From Promicromonospora thailandica (GTDB lineage: Bacteria > Actinomycetota > Actinomycetes > Actinomycetales > Cellulomonadaceae), in the NCBI RefSeq assembly GCF_024171955.1, contig NZ_JAMTCS010000007.1, positions 248,001 to 312,000 of the forward strand: DNA of 64,000 nucleotides, read 5' to 3'. Below are positions 24,685-33,317 of the stretch, in pieces. The translations under genes and the position numbers were made by a program. The notes beneath the pieces are model-generated. The model saw only the letters and a list, made by a program, of their open reading frames with translations. It did no database searches and had not been told where the DNA came from. How positions within the stretch are numbered: position 1 is the stretch's first letter; each line of letters opens with the position of its first letter.

Positions 24685-25854
24685 ATGAAGGTCTCTCGCC
24701 GGTCCCACGTGCCCCCGTTCGCCGTCATGGAGGTGCTCGCCGCCGCCAACGCGCGCCGCGCCACCGGGGCCGACGTGCTCAACCTGTGCGCGGGGGAGCC
24801 GTCCACCGGGGCGTCCGACGTCGTGCGGGAGCGGGCGATCGCCCTGCTGCGCGACGGGAACCTCGGCTACACCGAGGCGATGGGCGTGCCCGCCCTGCGC
24901 GACCAGATCGCGGGGCACTACCGGCGCTGGTACGACGTCGACGTCGACCCCGCGCGCATCGCCGTCACCACCGGCTCCAGCGGCGGATTCGTGCTGGCGT
25001 TCCTCGCGGCCTTCGACGTCGGCGACCGGGTGGCGCTCGCGCGCCCGGGCTACCCCGCCTACAAGAACATCCTGTCGGCGCTGGGCTGCGAGGTGGTCGA
25101 GCTCGACTGCGGACCCGAGACCCGCTACCAGCCCACGGTGTCGCAGCTCAATGAGGCGTACTACGGCGGCGGGCTCGACGGCGTCATGGTCGCCTCGCCC
25201 GCCAACCCCACCGGCACGATGATCACCCCGGCCGAGCTGGCCGCGATCGCCGCGTGGTGCGCCGACCACGACGTCCGGCTGATCAGCGACGAGATCTACC
25301 ACGGCATCGCGTACTCGGACGAGGTGGCGCAGGCGACCGCCGCGTCGTACACCGGCCAGGGCGCCGTGGTCGTGAACTCGTTCTCGAAGTACTGGGCCAT
25401 GACGGGCTGGCGGCTCGGCTGGCTCGTGCTGCCCGACGAGCTGGTCGCGCCCGTCGACGCGCTGGCCGGGAACGTCGCACTGTCCCCGCCGGCGCTCGCG
25501 CAGCAGGCGGGCATCGCGGCCTTCACACCCGAGGGCTACGCCGCGGCCGCCGAGAACGTCGCGCGCTACGCGGCGTCGCGCACCCTGCTCCTGGACCGGC
25601 TCGGTGAGCTGGGCTGGCGCCCGGTCGCACCCGCCGACGGTGCCTTCTACCTGTACGGGAACATCTCGGCCTTCGGCCTCGACTCCGTCACGTACTGCGC
25701 GCGGCTGCTCGCGGAGGCCGACGTCGCGATCACGCCGGGCACGGACTTCGACGGCGTGCGCGGGCGGGACTGGGTGCGCCTGTCGTTCGCCTCGTCGCTC
25801 GACACGGTGACGCGTGCGGTGGACCGGATCGTGGCCTGGCACAAGACCCTCTGA
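24685..25854 (+). CDS. Pyridoxal-phosphate aminotransferase, class I/II
   Basis: A 389-residue fold-type I aminotransferase of the aspartate/tyrosine aminotransferase type. The motifs are LNLCAGEPSTG near the N-terminus, the turn YTEAMGVPALRDQI, ASPANPTGTMI (substrate carboxylate side), and NSFSKYWAMTGWRLGW with the PLP Lys. Substrate is uncertain (aspartate, aromatic or branched amino acids). Three in-frame ATGs lie at 24673, 24676 and 24685. I chose the last because MKVSRRSHVPPFAVME looks like the usual N-terminus. Confidence 0.88.
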   Translation: MKVSRRSHVPPFAVMEVLAAANARRATGADVLNLCAGEPSTGASDVVRERAIALLRDGNLGYTEAMGVPALRDQIAGHYRRWYDVDVDPARIAVTTGSSGGFVLAFLAAFDVGDRVALARPGYPAYKNILSALGCEVVELDCGPETRYQPTVSQLNEAYYGGGLDGVMVASPANPTGTMITPAELAAIAAWCADHDVRLISDEIYHGIAYSDEVAQATAASYTGQGAVVVNSFSKYWAMTGWRLGWLVLPDELVAPVDALAGNVALSPPALAQQAGIAAFTPEGYAAAAENVARYAASRTLLLDRLGELGWRPVAPADGAFYLYGNISAFGLDSVTYCARLLAEADVAITPGTDFDGVRGRDWVRLSFASSLDTVTRAVDRIVAWHKTL

Positions 25855-25861
25855 CCGGCCA

Positions 25862-26326
25862 TCACTTGCGCCGGCGCAGCACCTCCGGCAGCACGACCCA
25901 CACGAGCGCCAGCACGACCAGCACGGTCGCGCCGGCCACGATGCCCTCCGTGCGCCCGACCACGACGTCGAACACCAGCAGGGTGGCCCCGGTCATGACG
26001 AGGGCGAGCACGCCGAGCGCCACGCGCGCGAGCCGGTCGGCCTGGGTCACGATGACGCGCTTCATCTGCTGGCGGAACAGCGACCGGTGCACGCTGACCG
26101 GCGCCACGATGAGGGCCGTCGCGATGACGGCGGTCACCACCAGCACGAGGTAGACGGTGCGCTGGTAGTGGTCCAGGTCGGCGAACCGGGACTGGAAGGG
26201 CAGCGTCAGCAGGAACCCCGTGAGGATCTGCACGCCGGTCTGCATGACCCGCAGCTCCTGGAGGAGCTCGTTCCAGTTCCGGTCGGCCCGTTGGGCCGGA
26301 GATTCGCCGCGGTCGTCGGTGTGCAC
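25862..26326 (-). CDS. DUF6328-type membrane protein
   Basis: A 154-residue protein. A soluble N-terminus (NWNELLQELRVMQTGVQILTGF) leads into four membrane segments, with a basic cytoplasmic loop (HRSLFRQQMKRVIVTQ) between the second and third and an RRRK end. This matches a small actinobacterial membrane family I recall as DUF6328; function unknown. It ends 7 bases from the convergent aminotransferase. Confidence 0.75.
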   Translation of the reverse strand: MHTDDRGESPAQRADRNWNELLQELRVMQTGVQILTGFLLTLPFQSRFADLDHYQRTVYLVLVVTAVIATALIVAPVSVHRSLFRQQMKRVIVTQADRLARVALGVLALVMTGATLLVFDVVVGRTEGIVAGATVLVVLALVWVVLPEVLRRRK

Positions 26327-26479
26327 CGTCCCATTGTCTCAACTGTCTGGTAGGTCCGATCGGGCGAATTTTTTCACCCGCTCACATCACCGTCTCCCGT
26401 GGCCGGGGCGGGTCCAGCGGGTGAACATGCGCCTGAGGGGGGACGCGTCCGCGTCCCGCGGACAAGGGGCGTACACGTG

Positions 26480-28051
26480 ATGAGATCAAGGATGCGGGTG
26501 TCGCTGGGCGTGGCACTCGGGGCAGCACTGCTGGTGGCCGGCGCCGTGGCGCCAGGGGTTTCCACGGCGCCGACGGCGGCCGCCGCGTCACCGGACGCCG
26601 CGGCCTCACCCGGGCCGTCGAGCACGGCGAGCGTGACGGCGCGAGCCGCCGACGTCAGCGTCACCGCGAAGATCTCGCTGCCGGCGGGCTCCTCGGTGAA
26701 CGGTTCCATCACCGGCACGCTGACCATCACGCACGACGGGACGTCGTCGTCCATGAAGTCCGGACGCATCACCATGGTCGACCCGGACAACCGCGAGCTC
26801 CTGGGCGAGTCGTTCGTGGCCGGTGGCGCCGCCGACACCTGGACGTCCACGGTGCCGCTGCCGGCGGACGCCGCTCCCGGTGTCTACCAGGTCAGCCTCG
26901 ACGCCCGGGTCGCGATCACCACGGACGAGGGTGTGACCGAGGTGCCGATCCGCACGCAGACGCCCATCTCGGTGCCGTTCCGTGCACTGCGGAACATCCC
27001 GCTGATCTGGACCTCGCCGTCGAGCGCTCCGGCGGGCTCGACCATCTCGGTGCACGGCGCCGCGAACGTCCGCAGCCTGGGCACGGGCGAGTACGAGCCC
27101 GCGACCGGCCAGGAGGTCAAGCTCTACTTCGACCCGGAGGGGTCGGCTCCGGAGACGCTCCGGGCCACGCTCACCACGGACTCGCGCGGCTACTTCACGA
27201 GCCGGCAGAAGCCGGGGGCCTCCGGGAAGTGGCGCGCCGAGATGGCGCAGACCGACACGGGCGCGCGCACGGTCTGGACCATCACGTCCGCCGAGCGCAC
27301 CCGGTCGACCACCCTGCGGCAGGGCCAGGTCAGGGTCACGCAGGGCGGCTACACCGCGGGTGACCACCTGATGACGCACGACGTCGTCGTGGGCCTGGCG
27401 CCCGTGAGCCGCCGCGTCGACGTCGGCAGCCTCAACTTCTCGATGGGCGGCATGTCCGGATTCGTCAGCGCGGAGAGCCGCCGTGGCGAGGGCAGCTACC
27501 CCGACGGGTACCGCATGCAGCGCGAGCTGGTGCACGCGGGCATCGGCACCAGCCACGTGACGCTGACGTTCAACCCGACCCTCCCGGCGGGCGTGTACGA
27601 CATCGGCATCCGCGACGCCATGAAGGCTTGCGCCGCACCCGACTGGGACGGCCTCGACGGCGGCACCAGCAACTGCACCCATGACGTGCTCGTCGAGGAC
27701 CCGACGGTCACGACCCTCGTGGTCAAGCGCGCCAGCAGCACCACGGTCACGGCGTCGCGGACGTCGCTGCCCGCCCCCGGCTCGGTGACGCTGAGCGGTG
27801 GCGTCCGCAAGGTGCAGCTCGTCAGCGGCGGCGGCGCGCAGGAGCGGCCGGCGCCGAACACGAAGGTCGAGATCTACTTCGACCCGGCGGGCTCGGCCGC
27901 ACCGGTGCTCAAGAAGACGGTGACCACGGGCTCGAACGGCAACTACTCGACGTCGGTCTCCGCGTCCGCCACGGGCGCCTGGATCGCGAAGTACCCGGGC
28001 ACGAGCCTGCAGGCGCCGTCGCAGGCGTCGGTGAACGTCACGGTCGGCTGA
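26480..28051 (+). CDS. Secreted repeat protein, function unknown
   Basis: A 523-residue exported protein. The signal peptide is SLGVALGAALLVAGAVAP followed by an Ala/Pro-rich stretch. The mature part is strand-rich, Thr/Ser-rich and poor in Cys (two Cys in the central domain). Two distant segments are clearly related: EVKLYFDPEGSAPETLRATL with GYFTSRQKPGASGKW (about residues 213-255), and KVEIYFDPAGSAAPVLKKTV with GNYSTSVSASATGAW (about 463-505). These look like two Ig-like or calcium-dependent carbohydrate-type beta-sandwiches flanking a unique centre. No catalytic motif or sortase signal (LPXTG/LAXTG) is visible. A surface or adhesin-like role is inference. Confidence 0.8.
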   Translation: MRSRMRVSLGVALGAALLVAGAVAPGVSTAPTAAAASPDAAASPGPSSTASVTARAADVSVTAKISLPAGSSVNGSITGTLTITHDGTSSSMKSGRITMVDPDNRELLGESFVAGGAADTWTSTVPLPADAAPGVYQVSLDARVAITTDEGVTEVPIRTQTPISVPFRALRNIPLIWTSPSSAPAGSTISVHGAANVRSLGTGEYEPATGQEVKLYFDPEGSAPETLRATLTTDSRGYFTSRQKPGASGKWRAEMAQTDTGARTVWTITSAERTRSTTLRQGQVRVTQGGYTAGDHLMTHDVVVGLAPVSRRVDVGSLNFSMGGMSGFVSAESRRGEGSYPDGYRMQRELVHAGIGTSHVTLTFNPTLPAGVYDIGIRDAMKACAAPDWDGLDGGTSNCTHDVLVEDPTVTTLVVKRASSTTVTASRTSLPAPGSVTLSGGVRKVQLVSGGGAQERPAPNTKVEIYFDPAGSAAPVLKKTVTTGSNGNYSTSVSASATGAWIAKYPGTSLQAPSQASVNVTVG

Positions 28052-28072
28052 CCTGGGTCTTTCCGCACGACA

Positions 28073-28151
28073 AAGGTCCGCCTCGACCAGGTGGTTCGGC
28101 ATGCTCCCAGCCGCTGGGAGCAGGCCGAACCGCCTGGTCGAGGCGGACCTT
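28073..28151. terminator. Very long palindrome at a convergent gene end
   Basis: Arms of 28 bases (28073-28100 and 28124-28151) pair with one mismatch, and an inner 9-bp hairpin (GCTCCCAGC / GCTGGGAGC) fills the middle. It lies between a + and a - gene and can end both transcripts. It is far longer than the 10-13 bp terminator stems elsewhere in the window. Confidence 0.8.
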
Positions 28152-28167
28152 CTTGTCCTGCCGGGCG

Positions 28168-29028
28168 TCAGAAGACCGGCTTGCCACCCGTGACGCCCAG
28201 CACCGTGCCCGAGACGTACGACGCCGTCACCGGGGAGGCCAGGAAGACGAAGGCCGGCGCGACCTCCGCCGGCTGACCCGCCCGGCCCAGCGGCGTGTCG
28301 CTGCCGAACGACGCGATCTTCTCCTCCGGCTGCGTGGCCGGCTGCAGCGGCGTCCAGATCGGACCCGGCGCCACGGCGTTCACGCGGATCCCTCGCGGGC
28401 CGAGCTCGGCCGCGAGGTTCACCGTGACGTTGTTGATGGCCGCCTTCGTGGCGGCGTAGTCGAGCAGGGACGTGGACGGCTGGTACGCCTGGATCGACGA
28501 GTTGTTGATGATCGCGCCGCCCTCGCCGAGGTGTCCCAGCGCCGACTGCGTCACCCAGAACAGCGCGTACAGGTTGGTCTTGAGCACGCGGTCCAGCTCC
28601 TCGGTGGTCAGGTCGTCCACCGAGTCGCGCCGCGCCATCTGGTACCCCGCGTTGTTCACCAGCACGTCCAGGCCGCCGAGCTCGCCCGCTGCCCGGTGCG
28701 CCACGCCGCGCGCGGTCGCCTCGTCCCGCAGGTCTCCGGGCAGCAGCGCGCAGCGCCGTCCGGCCCGCTCGACCCACTCCGCCGTCGTCCGCGCGTCTCG
28801 TTCCTCCTCGGGGAGGAACGAGATGGCGACATCGGCACCCTCGCGGGCGAACGCGATCGCGACGGCCCGCCCGATCCCCGAGTCCCCGCCGGTCACGAGA
28901 GCCCGGCAGCCGGCCAGCTTCTCGCTGCCGACATAGCTCTCCTCGCCGTGGTCCGGGGCCGGTATCATCCGATCCGTCGTACCGGGCGGCTCCTGCTGCT
29001 GCGGTGGGAAAGGCTGGTCCTGGCTCAT
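28168..29028 (-). CDS. SDR-family NAD(P)-dependent oxidoreductase
   Basis: A 286-residue classical short-chain dehydrogenase. It has TGGDSGIGRAVAIAF (cofactor-binding), NNAGYQ, the catalytic Ser in NNSSIQAYQPS and the YAATKAAI Tyr-x3-Lys. A Gln/Pro-rich N-terminal extension (QDQPFPPQQQEPPG) resembles YghA/general stress type SDRs, which are often induced by stress and reduce aldehydes. The ATG at 29028 follows GGAGGA. Substrate unknown. Confidence 0.9.
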   Translation of the reverse strand: MSQDQPFPPQQQEPPGTTDRMIPAPDHGEESYVGSEKLAGCRALVTGGDSGIGRAVAIAFAREGADVAISFLPEEERDARTTAEWVERAGRRCALLPGDLRDEATARGVAHRAAGELGGLDVLVNNAGYQMARRDSVDDLTTEELDRVLKTNLYALFWVTQSALGHLGEGGAIINNSSIQAYQPSTSLLDYAATKAAINNVTVNLAAELGPRGIRVNAVAPGPIWTPLQPATQPEEKIASFGSDTPLGRAGQPAEVAPAFVFLASPVTASYVSGTVLGVTGGKPVF

Positions 29029-29175
29029 GGCGTCCTCCGTCGTCGTGCACACATGTCGGATCGACGTGCCGGCCAGTTCTCGACCCTCCTCCTCACGCTA
29101 GCGTCGGCGCCGAACGGTCGCACGTCCCGTACTGTTCGAACCATCAGCAACGACCCTGCCCCAGGAGGCGCCTCC

Positions 29176-29862
29176 GTGAACACGGGACAGTCACCCGTCG
29201 AGCGAACGTTCGACGGCGCAATCGAGCAAGTTTTCGCCGGGGGAAGCCGGCCGCCGGTCGGCAGGTACCGCCTCGACCTGGCGACGGGTACGTGGGCGTG
29301 GTCGGACGAGGTGTACGTGATGCACGGCTTCGAGCCCGGGCAGATCGTGCCGACGACGCCGTTGATGCTGTCGCACAAGCACCCGGAGGACCGCGCCCGC
29401 GTGGACGGGGTGCTGCGGCTCGCCGCGGAGACCGGCCGGCCGTTCAGCTCCGTGCACCGCATCCGGGACGCGTACGGCCGGACGCGCACCCTGGCCGTGA
29501 CGGGCCAGGGCCGCCGCGACCCCGTGACGGGCCAGGTGGTGGAGCTCTTCGGGTACTTCATCGACGTGACCGAGTCGCACAAGGAGGCCGCGGCCCGCGA
29601 GGCGACCGCCTCGATCCAGGCCTCGGCCGAGAAGCGCGCGGTCATCGAGCAGGCCAAGGGCGTGCTGATGGTCGTGTACGGCGTGGGGGAGACTGCCGCG
29701 TTCGAGCTGCTGCGGGAGGCCTCCAACCTCGCGAACGTCGCCGTGCGCGACATCGCCCAGACGCTGGTGCACCTCTTCTCCGGACCGGGCGTGACCGTGT
29801 TCCCGACCCGGGAGGCGATCGACGAGTTCCTGCGCAACCCGGTCCCGCCGGGCGACGACTGA
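29176..29862 (+). CDS. PAS-ANTAR RNA-binding regulator
   Basis: A 228-residue protein. A PAS fold (about 30-125: YRLDLATGTWAWSDEVYVMH, FSSVHRIRDAYGRTR, FGYFIDVTESHK) precedes an ANTAR domain (about 145-205: AVIEQAKGVLMVVYGV, AFELLREAS). ANTAR domains bind paired hairpins in leader RNAs and prevent termination, here under control of PAS-ligand or partner signals. The GTG at 29176 follows AGGAGG at 7 bases. Such proteins are abundant in Actinobacteria and targets are rarely known. Confidence 0.9.
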   Translation: MNTGQSPVERTFDGAIEQVFAGGSRPPVGRYRLDLATGTWAWSDEVYVMHGFEPGQIVPTTPLMLSHKHPEDRARVDGVLRLAAETGRPFSSVHRIRDAYGRTRTLAVTGQGRRDPVTGQVVELFGYFIDVTESHKEAAAREATASIQASAEKRAVIEQAKGVLMVVYGVGETAAFELLREASNLANVAVRDIAQTLVHLFSGPGVTVFPTREAIDEFLRNPVPPGDD

Positions 29863-29932
29863 CCCACCGGCCTACCTTGGTGGGCAGACGTCCCAGGTCA
29901 GGGGCGCCGATCGGCAACTGCCAGGAGGCGTG

Positions 29933-30334
29933 ATGAGCGACGCGAAGACCGACGAGACCCGATCCCGGCCGGTGTTCTGGAAGGCGTACTCGTTCGGGTT
30001 GGTCACCGGGGCGTTCTTCCTGCTGTCCTGGGTCGGGCAGTTCGTCTTCCAGGCGATCCGCTTCGGCAACGAGGCGAGCGACCACGGGACCTCGTTCTCG
30101 TGGATCGACTACTGGCCGGACTTCCTCGCTTCGACGTTCGAGAACTGGCAGTCCGAGTTCCTGCAGCTCATCTGGCAGGCTGCAGGACTCGGGCTGTTCT
30201 ACTTCTGGGGCTCGTCGCAGTCCCGCGAGGGCGACCAGCGCCTCGAGGCCAAGGTCGACGCCCTCCTGCGGGAGCGGGGCGTCGACCCGGCCGAGATCGA
30301 CCGCCAGACGCGGAAGATCGCGGAGGACGGATGA
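29933..30334 (+). CDS. DUF6766-like membrane protein
   Basis: A 133-residue protein with two membrane segments (about 20-45 and 81-97) and between them the stretch ASTFENWQSEFLQLIWQ, followed by a charged cytoplasmic tail (RLEAKVDALLRERGVDPAEI). This matches a small membrane family I recall as DUF6766; function not known. AGGAGG precedes the ATG. Its stop overlaps the start of the next gene (ATGA). Confidence 0.78.
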   Translation: MSDAKTDETRSRPVFWKAYSFGLVTGAFFLLSWVGQFVFQAIRFGNEASDHGTSFSWIDYWPDFLASTFENWQSEFLQLIWQAAGLGLFYFWGSSQSREGDQRLEAKVDALLRERGVDPAEIDRQTRKIAEDG

Positions 30335-31194
30335 GCCGCGCGCTGCGCGTCGCCACCTTCAACATCCAGCACGGCCTCGGTCCGGACGGCCGCGTCGACA
30401 ACCACCGCCTGGCGGACGCCGTCGCGGGGCTCGACGCCGACGTGGTCGCGCTGCAGGAGGTGGACCGGCGTCAGTCCCGGTCCGGGGGAGTGGACCAGGC
30501 GCTGCTGTGCGCGCGAGCGATGAAGGCCGTGGACCACCGCTTCCTGCCCGCCCTCGCCGGGCCCTTCCGCTACCCCGGCGTACGACGGCGGGCGCGCGCC
30601 ACCGAGCTGCCCACCACCCCGGGATACGGCATCGCCCTGCTGTCCCGGCTTCCCGTGCGGACCTGGCGCGTGGTGCTCCTGCCAGGCGCCACGCCGTGGG
30701 TCTGGGGGCGGGTACAGCTCGGCACGGACGAGCCCCGGGTGGCGCTCGCGGCGGTGGTCGAGACGGTGGCCGGTCCGCTGACCGTCGTGGGCACGCACCT
30801 GAGCGTCTACCGGTTCCCTGCCGTGAGCTGGGCCGGCGGGTTCGTGCGACGTGCGGCCGGATACCGCAGGGGAGTGCCCGACGAGCGGTATGCCGAGTGG
30901 CAGCTCGACCATCTCCGGCAGCAGCTCACCAGGGCGCACCGGCCGGTCGTGCTGCTGGGCGACCTGAACCTCCGGGCGCCGGTGCCGGCGGACCGCACCG
31001 GCTGGCGCCCGCTCGCCACGGACGACACCTACCCGCGGCACGACCCCCGGTTCCAGATCGACCACATCCTGCTCGACCCGGGGGACCCTGCGGACCCGGC
31101 GTCGGACGGAGCGTTCCGGCCGGTCGGTGGCCGGGCGGTGGACACGGGGGTCTCGGACCACCGGGCCCTCGTCGCGGACCTCACGGCGGCCTGA
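30331..31194 (+). CDS. Endonuclease/exonuclease/phosphatase-fold protein
   Basis: A 287-residue metal-dependent phosphodiesterase or nuclease. The family motifs are ATFNIQHG (metal side Asn), ALQEVD (metal Glu), GTHLS, LLGDLNLR (Asp and Asn) and VSDHRAL (catalytic Asp-His). No signal peptide is visible. It is translationally coupled to the DUF6766-like membrane protein, which may help localise it. Substrate may be phosphoinositide-like lipids, nucleic acid or nucleotides; not predictable here. Confidence 0.88.
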   Translation: MSRALRVATFNIQHGLGPDGRVDNHRLADAVAGLDADVVALQEVDRRQSRSGGVDQALLCARAMKAVDHRFLPALAGPFRYPGVRRRARATELPTTPGYGIALLSRLPVRTWRVVLLPGATPWVWGRVQLGTDEPRVALAAVVETVAGPLTVVGTHLSVYRFPAVSWAGGFVRRAAGYRRGVPDERYAEWQLDHLRQQLTRAHRPVVLLGDLNLRAPVPADRTGWRPLATDDTYPRHDPRFQIDHILLDPGDPADPASDGAFRPVGGRAVDTGVSDHRALVADLTAA

Positions 31195-31237
31195 AGAGCG
31201 GGCAGAGGAGCGGGCTGAGGGGCGCGGCGTCGCGCCA

Positions 31238-31313
31238 CGATCACCTTCGAGACCGAGGTTGCTCCTCTTTGAGCGGCTCCACAGAGAAGCAACCTCGGTC
31301 TCGAAGATGATCG
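31238..31313. terminator. Second very long palindrome at a convergent gene end
   Basis: 26-base arms (31238-31263 and 31288-31313) pair with a single mismatch around a 24-base loop, between convergent genes. The arm contains TTCGAGACCGAGG, with some similarity to the arm at 28073. Confidence 0.8.
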
Positions 31314-31323
31314 AACGCCGGGG

Positions 31324-31734
31324 TCAGCCGACGAAGATGCAGAACGGGTGGCCCGCCGGGTCCGCGAGGACGTACAGCGGCTCGTCCGGGTCGTCGAACC
31401 GGTCGAACAGCTGGGTCGCCCCCAGCTCGAGGGCGCGGTCGCGGGCCGCGGTGAGCGCGGCCGCGTCCGGCACCGAGGTGTCGAGGTGCAGCTGCTGCGG
31501 CACGTCGGTTCCCGGCCACGTCGACCGGGGCAGGTCCTCGACCTGCTGGAACGCGAGGTCGACGCCGTCGTCGTTCCGGAGCACGAGCCAGTCGGCGCCG
31601 CGGGGGTCGGGTTGGCCGTCGGACGGCGGGGCGTCCCCCGGGCGGTACTCCAGGTCGAGGAGCTGCCGGTAGAACTCGGCGAGGGCGCGGGCATCCGTGG
31701 TGTCCAGCACGACGGACCGGAGGCGAGGAGTCAT
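31324..31734 (-). CDS. VOC/glyoxalase-fold protein
   Basis: A 136-residue protein of the vicinal oxygen chelate superfamily. It starts LRSVVLDTTDARALAEFYRQ and ends DPAGHPFCIFVG, with a DLAFQQVEDLPRSTWPG strand. This is the two-module betaalphabetabetabeta arrangement of small glyoxalase/bleomycin-resistance-like proteins. The ATG at 31734 is preceded by GGAG. A specific reaction cannot be assigned. Confidence 0.85.
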   Translation of the reverse strand: MTPRLRSVVLDTTDARALAEFYRQLLDLEYRPGDAPPSDGQPDPRGADWLVLRNDDGVDLAFQQVEDLPRSTWPGTDVPQQLHLDTSVPDAAALTAARDRALELGATQLFDRFDDPDEPLYVLADPAGHPFCIFVG

Positions 31735-31781
31735 GGCTCCAGCGCAGCACATCCGGCGTCACCCGCAAGGCGCCGTGCGGC

Positions 31782-32147
31782 TCAGGCGGCCTCGGCGTAC
31801 ACCCGCTGCGGGACGGCGGGCCGCTCTGCGGTCTCGGCCGGCAGGGGCTCCGCCGCGGCCTCGACCACGGACAGCGCCGCGGCCTCGCCCGCTGCGCGCC
31901 GCTTGGCGCGGAACACGGTGAACAGCGCGTTGGCACCGATCACGATGGCGGCGACGTTCGACGCCGCGGACGGCCAGATGCCGTTCACCGCGGCCACGGT
32001 CAGCAGGGTCCCGGCCGCCAGCACGTTGGTGCTCTGGAACGCGAGTGAGTCGGCGCTCCAGCGCCCGCGGCTGACCATGGCATACGCCACGAGCCCGGCG
32101 AGCGCGCCGAACCAGCCGAGAGCGGTGACGACCATCATGAGGGACAT
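31782..32147 (-). CDS. CBU_0592-like small membrane protein
   Basis: A 121-residue protein with three membrane segments (about 6-25, 39-56, 60-80) and a soluble Ala/Glu/Pro-rich tail. The FGALAGLVAYAMVSRGRWSA and AGTLLTVAAVNGIWPSA pattern resembles the CBU_0592 family of unknown function. AGGAG precedes the ATG. It is divergent from a LysR-type gene, a common sign that the regulator controls it. Confidence 0.72.
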   Translation of the reverse strand: MSLMMVVTALGWFGALAGLVAYAMVSRGRWSADSLAFQSTNVLAAGTLLTVAAVNGIWPSAASNVAAIVIGANALFTVFRAKRRAAGEAAALSVVEAAAEPLPAETAERPAVPQRVYAEAA

Positions 32148-32324
32148 GAGAAGACTCCTGGGGAACGTAGTATCGAAACGATTCGAGGATGCTCCGGAGG
32201 TCGAGAGCCGGGATCATCCGTGAAGGGTGGGGTGGGTGCCGGTACGGATCTGGGTCCGACCACCGACAGCCTCAATCATGAGGCAAACCCAGGTTCAGCA
32301 CAATCGAATGTTTGTGACTCCGGG

Positions 32325-32341
32325 ATGTAGCATCGCTACAT
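32325..32341. promoter_or_regulatory. Palindrome over the LysR gene start
   Basis: ATGTAGC-ATC-GCTACAT is a perfect 7-bp inverted repeat whose right arm overlaps the ATG at 32340. TAGCAT within it is a good -10 hexamer 6 bases before the ATG. It may be an autoregulatory site on a leaderless promoter. Confidence 0.5.
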
Positions 32342-33245
32342 GGCAACCGATCCACGACGACTCGCTTTCCTCCTTGCCGTGCACCGGGCGGGCGGCGTGC
32401 TCGCGGCGGCCGACCTGCTGCACGTGACGCCGTCCGCCGTCTCCCAGCAGATCGCCCGGCTGGAGGCCGAGGAGGGCATCGACGTGCTGGACCGCGGCCC
32501 CCGCGGCGTCACCCTCACGCCCGCCGGCCGCGTCCTGGCGGACGCCGCCGAGCGCATCGAGGCCGAGCTGGTGCAGGCCCGGCAGGCCGTCGCCGCGCTG
32601 GAGGGTGAGCTCACAGGACGGGTGTCGGTCGGCTCCATCCAGACCGCGATCCGGACGGTCGTGGCCCCCGTGCTCGTCTCGCTCGCCGAGCGGCACCCGC
32701 ACATCGAGGTGGACGTCCAGGAGTACGACCCGGTGGACTCGGTGCGCCGGCTGCGGGCCGGTGACCTGGACGCGGTGGTGCTGGAGCGCGACGTCGAGGT
32801 GGACGCTCCGGCTCCCCGCGGTGCGCACGACGTGCCCCTGCTCGACGAGCCGTGGCGCATCGTGGTCCCGACCAGCCTGCCCGAGCCCGAGCGCCTCGAC
32901 GACCTCGCCGCCCTCACCTGGGTGGGGCCGCAGGCCGGGTCCGCGGCCGAGCGTGCGGCCAGCCGCCTGGCCGCCCAGCTCGGCACGACCTTCGAGATGC
33001 GGCACGCCTACAACGACTTCGACACCGCCATCTCGCTCGTCGCCGCCGGTCAGGGCATCGCCATGCTGCCCGCCCTCGCGCTCCAGCAGGAGGTGCCCGA
33101 CGGCGTCGCGGTGGTCGCCCTCGCCGGTCTCGGCTCGCGGCGGCTCGTGATGCGGCACCGTCAGAACCGGCACGAACCCGGACCCATCGTGCGCGCCGTC
33201 GTCGACGAGATGGTCGCCGCGGCCCGTGAGATCGACCTGGGCTGA
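32340..33245 (+). CDS. LysR-family transcriptional regulator
   Basis: A 301-residue regulator. The winged helix (about 5-62: AFLLAVHRAGGVLAAADLLH, then VTPSAVSQQIARLE) is followed by the linker helix and a type 2 periplasmic-binding effector domain (about 90-295). The small-molecule signal is unknown. It probably controls itself and the divergent membrane protein gene. No ribosome site precedes the ATG, in line with a leaderless mRNA. Confidence 0.9.
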   Translation: MATDPRRLAFLLAVHRAGGVLAAADLLHVTPSAVSQQIARLEAEEGIDVLDRGPRGVTLTPAGRVLADAAERIEAELVQARQAVAALEGELTGRVSVGSIQTAIRTVVAPVLVSLAERHPHIEVDVQEYDPVDSVRRLRAGDLDAVVLERDVEVDAPAPRGAHDVPLLDEPWRIVVPTSLPEPERLDDLAALTWVGPQAGSAAERAASRLAAQLGTTFEMRHAYNDFDTAISLVAAGQGIAMLPALALQQEVPDGVAVVALAGLGSRRLVMRHRQNRHEPGPIVRAVVDEMVAAAREIDLG

Positions 33246-33317
33246 CGGCCGCGGCCCGGGTGCACCCCGCGTCACAGTAGGCTGGGCCCCACAACCGAAC
33301 ACGCCGCCATCAGCCGC

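Noticed and set aside
26372-26479. Possible c-di-AMP (ydaO-type) riboswitch upstream of the secreted protein
   Set aside because: GGGTCC..GCGGGTGAAC and a second hairpin recall parts of the motif, but the conserved blocks are not in the correct order or sequence. A covariance scan would settle it.
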